Notes: a model not told the origin generated them from the sequence alone. A stretch of 64,000 bases of DNA from Halobacteroidaceae bacterium (GCA_003551665.1 PUNE01000013.1:62001-126000); one strand, 5' to 3'; shown: positions 10,313-20,310, counted from the first letter of the stretch. Program-made: numbers and translations.

Positions 10313-10511
10313 TGCTTACCTCCTCTTCCTATTACTAATATTTATTACTTCTTTAAGAGTTAAAATGTCCCTGCAAATTATTAAAAATGTTTAAGGGAAT
10401 TTGTATTTTTTAAAGTTTTTTTATAAATATTAGAGGGAAAACCCAAACCGAGTAGAATTTTTGATAAAATTATTAATCCCCATTCTGCCCGATCTAAAAT
10501 AAAGGAGGCCA

Positions 10512-11148
10512 TTGATTAGGTCCCAAAAACCGTTTTTAAAAACGTTTATTCCTGGTTTGCTGATATTATTTTTTTCTTTCTCCCCCATTTGCCAGGCTGG
10601 GGAAATAGCCACAGGAGACCTGGCCAGGTTATTGCGTTTGCATGATCCCTTTAAGGTGGAAGTTGACAGACCATCAGTTTCTCCTCAGGTGGAAGTTTAC
10701 CGAACAAAGAACCCCGTGCCCTACGAGGAATCCAATCCCAATCTGGAGGCAAAACCAAGCGAAATCCTGGATATTGGCCAGATGATCCTTTATCCAGAAG
10801 AAGGAGATAAATTATTTTTCCTCTTCGTTCATCAAAACCTTTTAGTTGCAGGAGAAGAAAAAAAATTTTCACTGGGGTCTAAAGCGAGAAGGTGACCGGG
10901 GAGAGGCCCTGGCCCATTCATCATTTAAAATTGATGTTCCCGAGCTTGATGATCCTGGATTCGACTGGTTTTATGGCCTGGACCCAGTTTATGCCGTATC
11001 TGAAAATGCTTTCTCCCCCCTTTACATGCTCAGGGGCCTGGAAAAAAATAGAGAAGCAATAATTATTCATGATCCGGAAAAGGACAACCTTGATACCCTG
11101 ATTCAAACCCATGATATTATTATTGTTATTAATTTCCGGTTGGATTAA
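10512..11148 (+). pseudogene. secreted hypothetical protein split by an apparent frameshift (ORFs 10512..10895 and 10846..11148)
   Basis: N-terminal signal peptide (MIRSQKPFLKTFIPGLLILFFSFSPICQAGE). Coding continues in the next frame after an A8 tract at 10858-10865. Confidence 0.5.
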
Positions 11149-11179
11149 TTATCAGTTCTCTTTTTTCCTCGCTCCGCGA

Positions 11180-11218
11180 GAACAATAAAACCCCGGGGAA
11201 AAAGGGTTTTGTTCTTTT
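11180..11218 (+). terminator. intrinsic terminator
   Basis: GAACAATAAAACCCC...GGGTTTTGTTCTTTT hairpin plus T-tract after the split secreted-protein gene. Confidence 0.7.
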
Positions 11219-11290
11219 CTCACAATGGGGAAAACTTCCAAAAAAACAAGAAATACCTTTATCCAGATAATTTAAGCAGACCAGGGTCCA

Positions 11291-12733
11291 TTAAAGAATT
11301 GGCCCCTGTTTTTCTACAGGTTCAATCTCGTCCTCTTTTTGAAAATCATCAAGGGTATTTTTCAGAGTTTTTAGACCTTCTTCCAGGCTTTTTTGATCCC
11401 CCGTTGCAAAGCTCAGCCGAAACCAGGGAGAGTTTTGTTCACCTGCAAAAAAAAGTGATCCCTGGGCAATAGGGATTCCCCTGGCAAAGGCCAGGCGACT
11501 CAGTTTATTTGAGTTTCCCCCTCTATTGACCCTTACCCAGAAAAAAAGCCCTCCTCCAGGATCCTGGAAATGCAAAAGAGGTTTGGCATTTTGCAAAAAC
11601 TTTTTGACCAGCCGGTACCTGGACCTGAATTCTTTTTTTATTTCCTGAAGGTGAGTTTCCCAGGAATCATCCTGCAGGTAAAAGAAAAGAGCCCGCTGTA
11701 AAAGCCCAGAACTGGAAATATCCGCGGCATATTTTCCCTGCAGGAATTTTTCTTGAAGTTCTTCGGGAAGAATGGCAAAACCAAGGCGTAACCCCGGCAT
11801 TAAAACCTTGGAAAAACTTTTCAACAATATAACACGATCCCAGCGGTCCAGGGCTTTTAATGACGGTTCAACTTGAGGATCGCTCCCGTAATCCAGCAAG
11901 CTGAGATAATCATCTTCGATTATATAAAAGTTGTACTTGTAGGCCATCTGGAGGAGCTGTTCTTTCTGGTCTCGCGTGTAGGAGTAACCCGTGGGGTTTT
12001 GCAATCTGCTCATTACATAAATCAGGCGTGGGCGGAAATCAGCAAGTCGTTTTTCCAGTTCAACAAAATCAAGGCCGGAACGGGTAATGGGAATATGAAT
12101 AATCCGAGCCCCTCTGCTCTGAAAGGTTAAAAGAGAACCTGGATAGGTTGGTTCTTCCAGAAAGATTGTTTCTCCCTGCCCAAGGAATACTTTTGCGGCA
12201 ATATCGATTCCCTGCTGGCTCCCTGAAATTACCTGGATAAAATCCGGAGATACCTGGATACCCTCCTTTTCTAAGAAAGAGGCCATTTTTTCTCGCAGAG
12301 GCCTGTAACCCCGGTGGGGTTGATATCCCAGAGCTTCACCTCCATAATGGTCAAGCACATGGTTAAGAGCCCTTTTAAACTCCTGAACGGGAAAGAGCTG
12401 AGGTGAGGGTGATAGGGATGAAAAGTCATATACTTCTGCCCCTCCTTCCATTTTTCCAGGGCCTTTTAGGATAGTCGAAACAAAAGATCCCCGACCCACA
12501 TGCTTGTAAACCAGGCCTTCTCTGGCCAGCGCATCAAGGGCATGAACCACGGTACTGTTATTGATATCTAAATCCCTGGCAATTTTTCGGATTGGGGGTA
12601 ACTTTTCCCCTTGAGTCAATTCACCTTTTTGAATTTTTTCTTTTATCCCCTGGTATAACTGGACATAAATCGGAATTTCACCGTTTCTTTCTAATTGTAT
12701 CCCTACAATAGGATTGTTTTTATCCATTATCAT
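11291..12733 (-). CDS. pdxR: MocR/PdxR-type transcriptional regulator (GntR wHTH plus PLP-dependent aminotransferase-like domain)
   Basis: GntR HTH (GEKLPPIRKIARDLDINNSTVVHALDALAREGLVYKHVGRGSFV) fused to a fold-I aminotransferase domain (IEDDYLSLLDYGS, LLKSFSKVLMPGLRLGF); divergent from pdxS. Confidence 0.85.
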   Translation of the reverse strand: MIMDKNNPIVGIQLERNGEIPIYVQLYQGIKEKIQKGELTQGEKLPPIRKIARDLDINNSTVVHALDALAREGLVYKHVGRGSFVSTILKGPGKMEGGAEVYDFSSLSPSPQLFPVQEFKRALNHVLDHYGGEALGYQPHRGYRPLREKMASFLEKEGIQVSPDFIQVISGSQQGIDIAAKVFLGQGETIFLEEPTYPGSLLTFQSRGARIIHIPITRSGLDFVELEKRLADFRPRLIYVMSRLQNPTGYSYTRDQKEQLLQMAYKYNFYIIEDDYLSLLDYGSDPQVEPSLKALDRWDRVILLKSFSKVLMPGLRLGFAILPEELQEKFLQGKYAADISSSGLLQRALFFYLQDDSWETHLQEIKKEFRSRYRLVKKFLQNAKPLLHFQDPGGGLFFWVRVNRGGNSNKLSRLAFARGIPIAQGSLFFAGEQNSPWFRLSFATGDQKSLEEGLKTLKNTLDDFQKEDEIEPVEKQGPIL

Positions 12734-12768
12734 TCCCCTCCTTGACTTTTTGGCGGCAAAGGGCTAAT

Positions 12769-12811
12769 ATTGTACCACAGTTTGGGTGATATTTTTATAT
12801 TGTACCCAAAC
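12769..12811. promoter_or_regulatory. putative PdxR/MocR operator in the pdxR-pdxS divergent intergenic region
   Basis: Direct repeat ATTGTACC at 12769-12776 and 12799-12806 (30-bp period) and inverted repeat GTTTGGGT (12780-12787)/ACCCAAAC (12804-12811). Confidence 0.6.
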
Positions 12812-12841
12812 ATTATAGCACGTTTAAGGAGGTAAAAGCAA

Positions 12842-13717
12842 ATGGAAGCAAGGTTTTCTCTCGAAGAGCTCTTTGAACACCTGCAGGGTGGCGTTATCAT
12901 GGATGTTACCAATCCTGATCAGGCCCGAATAGCTGAAGAAGCAGGAGCTTCTGCTGTAATGGCTTTAGAAAGGGTTCCTGCTGACATCCGAAAAGAAGGT
13001 GGAGTTTCCAGAATGTCCGACCCTGGTATGATCAGGGATATTATGAAGACCGTATCAATCCCCGTAATGGCCAAGGTCCGCATCGGGCACTTTGTTGAGG
13101 CCCAGATTTTAGAGGCTCTTGGGGTAGATTTTATAGATGAAAGTGAGGTTCTTACTCCTGCAGATGAGGAGCATCATATTGACAAGAGAAATTTCGGGAC
13201 ACCTTTTGTTTGCGGAGCCCGCAACCTGGAAGAAGCACTGCGGAGAATAGCTGAAGGAGCTTCCATGATCAGAACCAAGGGTGAGGCCGGAACAGGAAAC
13301 ATAGTTGAGGCTGTAAGGCACATGAGGAAAATTTCGGGCCAGATCAGAGAACTCAAGGCCCTTCGAAAAGACGAACTCCCTGCCCGAGCCAAAACAATAG
13401 GTGCTCCTCTTCATCTTGTTGAAGAGGTTAGCACCAAAGGTCGTTTGCCGGTATTAAATCTGGCCGCAGGAGGGGTTGCAACTCCAGCCGATGCAGCGCT
13501 CATGATGCAGCTTGGTTGCGATGGAGTTTTCGTAGGATCGGGAATTTTCAAATCCTCCGAACCAGAAGAAAGAGCCCGGGCAATTGTACAGGCAGTCCAG
13601 AGCTACAGAGATCCTGCTTCTCTGGCCAGTATATCCGAAGGATTGGGATCGGCAATGACTGGTATTTCTCTGGAAGATATTAATGAAGACCAGCGCCTGG
13701 CCTCCAGAGGTAGCTGA
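12842..13717 (+). CDS. pdxS: pyridoxal 5'-phosphate synthase lyase subunit PdxS
   Basis: [80 protein letters not shown]. Confidence 0.98.
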   Translation: MEARFSLEELFEHLQGGVIMDVTNPDQARIAEEAGASAVMALERVPADIRKEGGVSRMSDPGMIRDIMKTVSIPVMAKVRIGHFVEAQILEALGVDFIDESEVLTPADEEHHIDKRNFGTPFVCGARNLEEALRRIAEGASMIRTKGEAGTGNIVEAVRHMRKISGQIRELKALRKDELPARAKTIGAPLHLVEEVSTKGRLPVLNLAAGGVATPADAALMMQLGCDGVFVGSGIFKSSEPEERARAIVQAVQSYRDPASLASISEGLGSAMTGISLEDINEDQRLASRGS

Positions 13718-13727
13718 AATTGTTTCC

Positions 13728-13760
13728 AAAACCGGACCTGCAAAGGGTCCGGTTTTCTTT
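13728..13760 (+). terminator. intrinsic terminator of pdxS
   Basis: AAAACCGGACC-tgcaaag-GGTCCGGTTTTCTTTT. Confidence 0.85.
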
Positions 13761-13767
13761 TCCCAAC

Positions 13768-13798
13768 AAAAAAACCGCCATGAGCGGTTTTTGTTTTT
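13768..13798. terminator. bidirectional terminator hairpin
   Basis: AAAAAAACCGC-catga-GCGGTTTTTGTTTTT at the 3' end of the convergent DUF362 gene. Confidence 0.75.
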
Positions 13799-14940
13799 CA
13801 GCGAAAAATTATCCTGCCCAGAAGGGGCCGGTAAATGGTAACTGCCTCGTATGGACATAGCTCCTGGCAGCAAAAGCAACGTATACAACCATCAAGGTCG
13901 ATTTCTGGGTTTTTATTCTCTGTTCCACTGATAACCTTCGGTGGGCAGTGTTTTTCACAAATCCCGCAGCCCACGCAAATCTTCTTATCAAATCTGGGAA
14001 CAGGCTGAAGAAGGTTGTGAACCCTTGAAACCCACTTTTCAGAAAGAATCCTGGCAAACAGGGTTATTTCCCTTTTCCCCGTGGGAATAATGAATTTTTC
14101 TGAACCCGGCTCGCCAAAAATTTCTATATCGGTCAGTTTTGCTGGTAACCCGTGGGTTTCTGCCATTCTGATGGTTGGAACCTGAAGGGGATTGATCCCC
14201 ATTATCCTTGCCATGGCTATATCTACTGCAAAAACATTGCATCCCATGATAATTTTGCCTGCTTTTTTTATTGTGCCACTGGAAGGACCATTCCCCTCCA
14301 TGGCCTCGATCCCGTCAATAATAGTGAGGGGAGGATTTAAAAGCCTGGCAATATCGACAAGCAGGTTGGAGAAGTGGCTGATTTCGTTCATTTTCATGTG
14401 ATATTCCGTTTTTTGAAGCCCGGGGACCGCTCCAAATAAGTTTTTTACACCGCCCGTTATCCGGGTTAACCCGTGGGTTTTCATTTTGGCCATATTGATA
14501 AGAATATCTCCACGGGCAATAAACTCAGCAATATCAATTCTTTTTATTACCCTTCCTTCTGAATAGGGGGTATCTACCTGGGACGTATTATAATTAAGGG
14601 TTGCCCCTGAAGCACTGCTGGCCACTTCCATCTGGGTGGTTTTGTATAAAGCCCTGAGGTAAGCTCGATTAAAGGGGCCCCCCGGTGTGTCACCTATGAT
14701 GGCCTCTTCCCCTCCGTGCTCCATTACAAGCTCGGCCATGGCCTGAATAACGGCGGGGTGTGTGGTTACACCCTGCTCCGGTTTTTTGGGTAGCAGTAGG
14801 TTGGGTTTCAAAACACACTTTTTCCCGCCAAAAAAAAGGCGAGGGTCTATATCGAGAACCTCAAGACCCTCACGGAAAACTTTTTTTATGGTTGCAACAT
14901 CATAGGAATCACACTGGCCAATAAAAACCCTTTCTGTCAT
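13798..14940 (-). CDS. DUF362 domain-containing protein with C-terminal 2x[4Fe-4S] ferredoxin domain
   Basis: DUF362-like body (MAKMKTHGLTRITGGVKNLFGAVPG); CVGCGICEKHCPPK and CIRCFCCQELCPYEA. Confidence 0.9.
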   Translation of the reverse strand: MTERVFIGQCDSYDVATIKKVFREGLEVLDIDPRLFFGGKKCVLKPNLLLPKKPEQGVTTHPAVIQAMAELVMEHGGEEAIIGDTPGGPFNRAYLRALYKTTQMEVASSASGATLNYNTSQVDTPYSEGRVIKRIDIAEFIARGDILINMAKMKTHGLTRITGGVKNLFGAVPGLQKTEYHMKMNEISHFSNLLVDIARLLNPPLTIIDGIEAMEGNGPSSGTIKKAGKIIMGCNVFAVDIAMARIMGINPLQVPTIRMAETHGLPAKLTDIEIFGEPGSEKFIIPTGKREITLFARILSEKWVSRVHNLLQPVPRFDKKICVGCGICEKHCPPKVISGTENKNPEIDLDGCIRCFCCQELCPYEAVTIYRPLLGRIIFR

Positions 14941-14952
14941 TTACTTCACCTT

Positions 14953-15978
14953 CTATCGAGGAGGCAGGTAATTTAAGGGATTCACCGGGTCTCCATTTTT
15001 AATAATTTCGAAATGTAAATGGGGTCCAGTACTGACACCGCTATTACCACTGAGAGCAATTACCTGACCCTGGGCAACATAGGATCCTGCCCGAACCAGC
15101 AGGCTTTCATTGTGGGCATAAAGACTGGAATAACCATCACCATGGTCAATAATTATTGTTCTCCCCAGGGCACCTTCCCATCCGCTTGTTGTAACCAGAC
15201 CGCTGGCAGTTGCCTTCACAGGAGTTCCCCTTGACAGGGCGATATCGATACCACTGTGAAACTGGCGGCTACCACTTACCGGGTGGGTTCGGTATCCAAA
15301 GGGGGAAGTGATCCTCCCACTGGCAGGCCAGATAAAATCTGTGGAGGAACCTGTTCCGGATGTGCTCCCTGGATTGGGAATTTCGAGAGTCTGTCCTGCT
15401 ACAATCAGGTCCCCGGACAAACTGTTTTTTTGCCTTATTTCCTCAATAGAAACACCAAAGCGTGAAGAAATCCTGGAAAGAGTGTCTCCTCGCTCAACAC
15501 GGTAGCGTATTGTCTGGCTGGTGGGGTTCTCATCGCTTCCACCCATCCAGGATCGAGGGATAATAATTTCCTGGCCCGCGTAAATAAGGTCACTGGTAAG
15601 ACCGTTGGCAATCTTGATTGCCGAAATGGTGGTGTCAAAGCTTCTCGCGATTTGGGAAAGGGTTTCCCCGGGTCTGATTATGTAGGTAATAAAGGGTTTT
15701 GCTTCCTCTAAAACCTCCCAGGTTTCCTTTCCAACTACTCCGTCGCTTTCCAGGTCAAAGCTGGCCTGAAAGGATTCCACAATTGTTTTTGTTTGCTGGC
15801 CAAAGTAACCATCAACCTCAATGTTGTAGCCTAAAGAATTAAGTAATTCCTGTAGCTCCTTTACCTCACTACCTTCCATTCCCATTTTTAAAATGGGGGG
15901 CGCTTCATCTGCAAAAACATTCGCGGGCAGAAAAGCTAAAACTAAAGCCAATAAACCTACTGTTATGAACTTCTGCAT
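14953..15978 (-). CDS. secreted peptidoglycan-binding/LysM/M23 endopeptidase
   Basis: Signal peptide, PG_binding_1 (LNSLGYNIEVDGYFGQQT), two LysM repeats, M23 (FHSGIDIALSRGTPVKATASG, HGDGYSSLYAH, GPHLHFEI). Confidence 0.92.
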   Translation of the reverse strand: MQKFITVGLLALVLAFLPANVFADEAPPILKMGMEGSEVKELQELLNSLGYNIEVDGYFGQQTKTIVESFQASFDLESDGVVGKETWEVLEEAKPFITYIIRPGETLSQIARSFDTTISAIKIANGLTSDLIYAGQEIIIPRSWMGGSDENPTSQTIRYRVERGDTLSRISSRFGVSIEEIRQKNSLSGDLIVAGQTLEIPNPGSTSGTGSSTDFIWPASGRITSPFGYRTHPVSGSRQFHSGIDIALSRGTPVKATASGLVTTSGWEGALGRTIIIDHGDGYSSLYAHNESLLVRAGSYVAQGQVIALSGNSGVSTGPHLHFEIIKNGDPVNPLNYLPPR

Positions 15979-15995
15979 GGTCTCTCCTCCGCATA

Positions 15996-18002
15996 TTAAT
16001 ATCGTTGCTCCAGGTCAACTCCCTGATAAAAAAGCTTTATGATTTCCGAATGGTTTAAACCGTCTGCCGCCATCTGAGCGGAAGCAGTCTGGTCCAGTCC
16101 TACCCCATGGCCCCAGCCCCCTCCCCAGATCAGGAAAAACTGGGGGGTGCCCTGTTCATTTAGGAGGGGTTCTACCATAAAAACATTGCTTTTCAAACCT
16201 CCTAACTGACTCCTTATCCGGTCTCCAGAAATCTCCTCTTCTCCTTCTTTTCCCCGAACTAAAACCGTTTTAACAAACCCACTTGCTCCCCTTTCAAGGG
16301 GGATAATTTCAGTAATTGGCCCCACCCTGCTGGCAACGGGTGGTTCCTGGGGCAACAAAACTCTTGTCCAGCGGTAACTGGTAGCCGAGCCAAAATTTTC
16401 AGCCCTGGAATAGGACGGGGGTCTTTCCCGCAACCATTCTGATAATCCAGAAGGAAGTAAATCCAGTTCATAGTGGTCGGGGAAAATGGCCTGTCCCTGC
16501 AGGTAGGGGACGTCCCCACCCCAAACAAGTTTTCCATCCTCGGTAAAACCACCGGAGTTGGAACTATAAACTGCATCAATGGCCAGACCCCTGTAGGTGG
16601 CAATTAGACCCCTGGTTTCATCAACGGCCCTTGTTGTTCTTTCATGCTCCCAGTAAGTCCCATTATAGGCAGCATTCATAACCGAAGCGACCAGGTGAAA
16701 CCTGGCTCCGGTGTTTCGGTAATAGCGATTAAGGGTATAGCTCCTGGCAGCAATGGTTTGCGCCTTTAAAGCCTCCATGGGCCAGGAAGCCGGCATTTCC
16801 GATGGGATTACAGAGTAAAGGTATTCTTCAACATTAACTTCATTAATAAAATAAAAGCTGTTCTCGTCCCTGGGTTCGAAAATGAAAGCCCCTCGATACT
16901 TCCTATCTTCTCTACCAGCCCAGAAATATCCTTCCCCATATTCCACATCAAAGATATGAAGGGTGGTATGGCTGTCGTGAAGATCGAGACGGTGTTTCTC
17001 CCCTGTAAAAAATAATTCTTCTCCCTCAAGATTGCTTAGAGAAAACCTTCCTCCATTATAATCAACAATGTAGGTGGTCTTTTCCTCTCCTCGAAAAAGC
17101 TCTTCCCCCTCCATGTTGGAAATGGAGAAATCAGCTCCTGCCTGAAAACTGACCTGTAAGCCCTGGGTTAGAAGGGCAACCCTTAAAACAGGAATGTTCT
17201 CATCGACAACGGGTTCTACCCTTTCAAAATGGACGGGTTCTTCCCTTCTTTCAAAATCAGGTTTGTCGGGAGGTTCGGGAAGCAAATCCTGGATAAATCC
17301 AATCCTTTCTCGGACCAGAGCACTCCTCAGGTTGGCCGGAGTCCGCAGGTAATAATTGTAGGCACTGTGATAATCATCACGCCGAAAAGCCAGGTGGCCA
17401 AGCAGTAAATTGATCCCCGTAAAACTTGTATCCCGCCGCAATCCGCTTTCCAGAATTCTTTCCGCAGCTTCCCAGTTTTCCATTTCATAATGGGCCAGTC
17501 CAAGGAAGTAATAAGCGGCAATGAGGTTGGGATCAAATTCCAGGGCTTTTTCCAGGTCACTGATACTTTTTTCCCACTGTTGTTCCTGGTGGTAATGCAG
17601 GCCCCGATAGAAAAGGAAATCACGAAATTCGACTGTTTCAATTTCTCCCGGGGGAATGCCTCCGCGTTCTGATATAACCTCGAGCCTCACAAGTTCTGCT
17701 TTTATGCGATCTGTGTCCTCTGCTTTTTCCAGGCCTGCCTCCAGAACTGAGCGAGCCTCAGTAATATTGCCTTTCTCTCGAAAAACATTGGCCAGGTCGA
17801 TATATACCCGGGTGGCAGAGGGATCCTTTTTCAGGGCGTAATCAAGCAGAAGAGTACAGGCAGCGAGCTCTCCCCTTTTATAGGCAATCTGTGCATTGTT
17901 AATTGCCTCGGTAAATGCATCTTCTCCTAGAGTTGGCTCGGAGAGAAGGGTAATCCCGGAAAAAACAAGAAAAACAATTAAAGCCAGATTAAACTTCGCC
18001 AT
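15996..18002 (-). CDS. SpoIID/LytB domain protein with N-terminal TPR repeats
   Basis: Signal peptide, TPR segments (AAYYFLGLAHYEMENWEAAERIL), SpoIID core (VEEYLYSVIPSEMPASWPMEALKAQTIAARSY; GWGHGVGLDQTASAQMA). Confidence 0.88.
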   Translation of the reverse strand: MAKFNLALIVFLVFSGITLLSEPTLGEDAFTEAINNAQIAYKRGELAACTLLLDYALKKDPSATRVYIDLANVFREKGNITEARSVLEAGLEKAEDTDRIKAELVRLEVISERGGIPPGEIETVEFRDFLFYRGLHYHQEQQWEKSISDLEKALEFDPNLIAAYYFLGLAHYEMENWEAAERILESGLRRDTSFTGINLLLGHLAFRRDDYHSAYNYYLRTPANLRSALVRERIGFIQDLLPEPPDKPDFERREEPVHFERVEPVVDENIPVLRVALLTQGLQVSFQAGADFSISNMEGEELFRGEEKTTYIVDYNGGRFSLSNLEGEELFFTGEKHRLDLHDSHTTLHIFDVEYGEGYFWAGREDRKYRGAFIFEPRDENSFYFINEVNVEEYLYSVIPSEMPASWPMEALKAQTIAARSYTLNRYYRNTGARFHLVASVMNAAYNGTYWEHERTTRAVDETRGLIATYRGLAIDAVYSSNSGGFTEDGKLVWGGDVPYLQGQAIFPDHYELDLLPSGLSEWLRERPPSYSRAENFGSATSYRWTRVLLPQEPPVASRVGPITEIIPLERGASGFVKTVLVRGKEGEEEISGDRIRSQLGGLKSNVFMVEPLLNEQGTPQFFLIWGGGWGHGVGLDQTASAQMAADGLNHSEIIKLFYQGVDLEQRY

Positions 18003-18075
18003 CCTTGCACCCCCACTACCTCTTATTCGACAGGACAGCCGAAATCCCTCTGTTTAGAAATATTCATTTTTTTAG

Positions 18076-18098
18076 GAAAAAAGCCGCAAAAAGCGACT
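18076..18098 (-). terminator. intrinsic terminator of the gcv-lip-lpd operon
   Basis: Minus strand AGTCGC-ttttt-GCGGCTTTTTTCC directly after the lpdA stop. Confidence 0.75.
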
Positions 18099-18099
18099 T

Positions 18100-19479
18100 T
18101 TATCTGGTGGTATGATAATAGTGACCCTGGGACATGTGGTATGCTTCGCCCAGCCCTTCGCTATAGGTGGGGTGGGCAAAAATTGTTTTTGCCAGTTGCT
18201 CAACTGTTTGTTTCATCCTGATAGCTCCAGCACCGTGGTGAATAATTTCTGTAGCCTCACGACCTATAATATGGATCCCAAGAAGGGTCTGGTTTTTGCC
18301 TTCAAATATTATTTTTATCAACCCTTCAGGGTCAGAGGATGCCACCGCCTTACCCAGGGCGCTAAAAGGAAATTTAACTGTCTCAAATTCATAGCCTTTT
18401 TCTCTGGCTTCTTCTTCACTGAGTCCTGAACAGGCAATCTGGGGTTCGGTAAAAATACAGTTGGGGACACCTTCGTAATCAACCTTTTCCACATCGCCCA
18501 GCATATTATTTATGGCCACAATCCCCTCGTGGTAAGCAACATGGGCCAGCTGATAACCACCGATCAGGTCTCCAGCAGCATAAATTCCATCCCATTTGGT
18601 GTGCATATGTTCATCAACTTCAACTTCCGGGTTTTCTCCCAGAAAGCCGAGGCCTGTATAAACGGGTTTGCGGCCGGTAGCTACCAGCAGGTGGGTTCCT
18701 TTTGCAGTTGCATCTTTATTTTTCCGCTGATAGTGAACGGTTATTTCTTTTTCTCCGGTCTTTTCCACCTTTTCTACCTGGGCTTTTGTTTCAATATTGA
18801 TTCCCTTTTTCTTGAGGAATATTCTCGCCCTCTGGGCAATCTCCTTATCGATTCCAGGTAAAATCTGGTCCATCATTTCTATTACAGTAACCCGGGCCCC
18901 AAGGCTATTGAATATTCCTGCCATTTCCAGCCCTATTACCCCGGCACCGATTACGATTAATTCACCGGGCATTTCTTCAAGATCCAGGATGGTATCACTC
19001 GTTAAAAAGGGAGTTTCTTTTAAACCAGGGATTGGAGGAATAGCCACCTGGCTCCCTGTCGCAAGAAGAAGGCGTCTGGCGGTAATTTTTTCCCCTCCCC
19101 CAAGAGTTATTTCCTTGGGGTCTCCAGTAGAGGTTACCTCGCCTTTTTCATTATAGTAATCTATCTTGTTGGCTTTTATCAGTTGCTTGATTCCCTGCCT
19201 CAGGTTCTGGACCACTTCGTTCTTTTTATTCACCAGGCGGGAAAGATTAAATCCGGCTCCCTCTACCTCCAGCCCATACTCTTTGCCTTTTTCCAGGGAA
19301 GCTTTTATGTGAGCACCTTCAACCATTGTTTTGGTTGGAATACAACCCCAGTTCAGACAGGTTCCTCCAAGAAATTTTTTCTCAACCAGTGCAACTTTTG
19401 CCCCCTTCTGGGCAGCATGAAGAGCCCCCATGTAGCCAGCAGGACCTCCACCAAGAATAATAATATCATAGTCAGGCAT
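18100..19479 (-). CDS. lpdA: dihydrolipoyl dehydrogenase
   Basis: GGGPAGYMGALHAAQKGAKVALVEK, GGTCLNWGCIPTK redox motif, HAHPTYSE-type C-terminus (IFAHPTYSEGLGEA). Confidence 0.95.
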   Translation of the reverse strand: MPDYDIIILGGGPAGYMGALHAAQKGAKVALVEKKFLGGTCLNWGCIPTKTMVEGAHIKASLEKGKEYGLEVEGAGFNLSRLVNKKNEVVQNLRQGIKQLIKANKIDYYNEKGEVTSTGDPKEITLGGGEKITARRLLLATGSQVAIPPIPGLKETPFLTSDTILDLEEMPGELIVIGAGVIGLEMAGIFNSLGARVTVIEMMDQILPGIDKEIAQRARIFLKKKGINIETKAQVEKVEKTGEKEITVHYQRKNKDATAKGTHLLVATGRKPVYTGLGFLGENPEVEVDEHMHTKWDGIYAAGDLIGGYQLAHVAYHEGIVAINNMLGDVEKVDYEGVPNCIFTEPQIACSGLSEEEAREKGYEFETVKFPFSALGKAVASSDPEGLIKIIFEGKNQTLLGIHIIGREATEIIHHGAGAIRMKQTVEQLAKTIFAHPTYSEGLGEAYHMSQGHYYHTTR

Positions 19480-19482
19480 AAC

Positions 19483-20310
19483 TCAGGCCTCCTTTCCTTT
19501 TTTCCATTCAAGTTGTGAATACTTTTCCTTTTCCAGACTGAATGCAAGACTTTTTTCTTCCTGTGTAAGTTCACTCTTACAGAATTCAATTTCCAGAACC
19601 TCGGAAAAGCCTTCAATAATTGCCTGCTGAAGAGGAGACAGGTCCTCCAGGTATTCATCTTCTCGACAGGTGAGTCCTTCTTCCACAAGACTTGAAGCCT
19701 TCCTGTCAAGAATCCTCTCCAAAACATCTCTCCTGTCTGAGGAAAGATTTAAAAGGGAAGTTAGCTCCCGGTTGTAGTTAAAGAGGGGTATTGAACCGTG
19801 CTGCAAAAGAGCCGCTCCCCGTCGGGTCTGGGCGCTCCCAATTAATTTTTTCCCTCCCGAATTAATTTCATAGGAACTGGCGACATCAAAACAGGCTGCA
19901 CTTGAAGTTTCCAGTTTTTTCTGGGCGGGGGTTAACTGGGCAGGCAAACCCACCTTCTGTAAACCTTTGGTCAGGGCCGTACTCAGGGTCTTGTAGGTCT
20001 CCAGGAGTTTTCCCGGTAAAATACTCAGGGGTATGGTTACACTGTAGGTCAGCTCGTTTTTGTGGAGGACTGCCCTGCCTCCAGTTGGTCTCCTGACAAC
20101 GTCAATCCCTTTTTCCGAACAGGCCTGCAGGTCAATTTCTTCAGTTTTTTGAAAATACCCCAGGCTCAAACAGGGAGGCTCCCACTTATAAAACCTGAGG
20201 GTGGGGATCTGGTTTTGGCTACAGTGAATAAGCATGCTTTCATCAACTGCCATATTCCAGGATCCTTTAGATGGTGCCTGGGTTATAAGTCGCCAGGATT
20301 TTTTCTTCAT
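19483..20310 (-). CDS. lipM: LipM-like octanoyltransferase (BPL/LplA/LipB fold)
   Basis: WRLITQAPSKGSWNMAVDESML, VRRPTGGRAVLHKNELTYSV, AACFDVASSYEI (candidate catalytic Cys as in LipM), KLIGSAQTRRGAALLQHGSIPL. Confidence 0.85.
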   Translation of the reverse strand: MKKKSWRLITQAPSKGSWNMAVDESMLIHCSQNQIPTLRFYKWEPPCLSLGYFQKTEEIDLQACSEKGIDVVRRPTGGRAVLHKNELTYSVTIPLSILPGKLLETYKTLSTALTKGLQKVGLPAQLTPAQKKLETSSAACFDVASSYEINSGGKKLIGSAQTRRGAALLQHGSIPLFNYNRELTSLLNLSSDRRDVLERILDRKASSLVEEGLTCREDEYLEDLSPLQQAIIEGFSEVLEIEFCKSELTQEEKSLAFSLEKEKYSQLEWKKGKEA

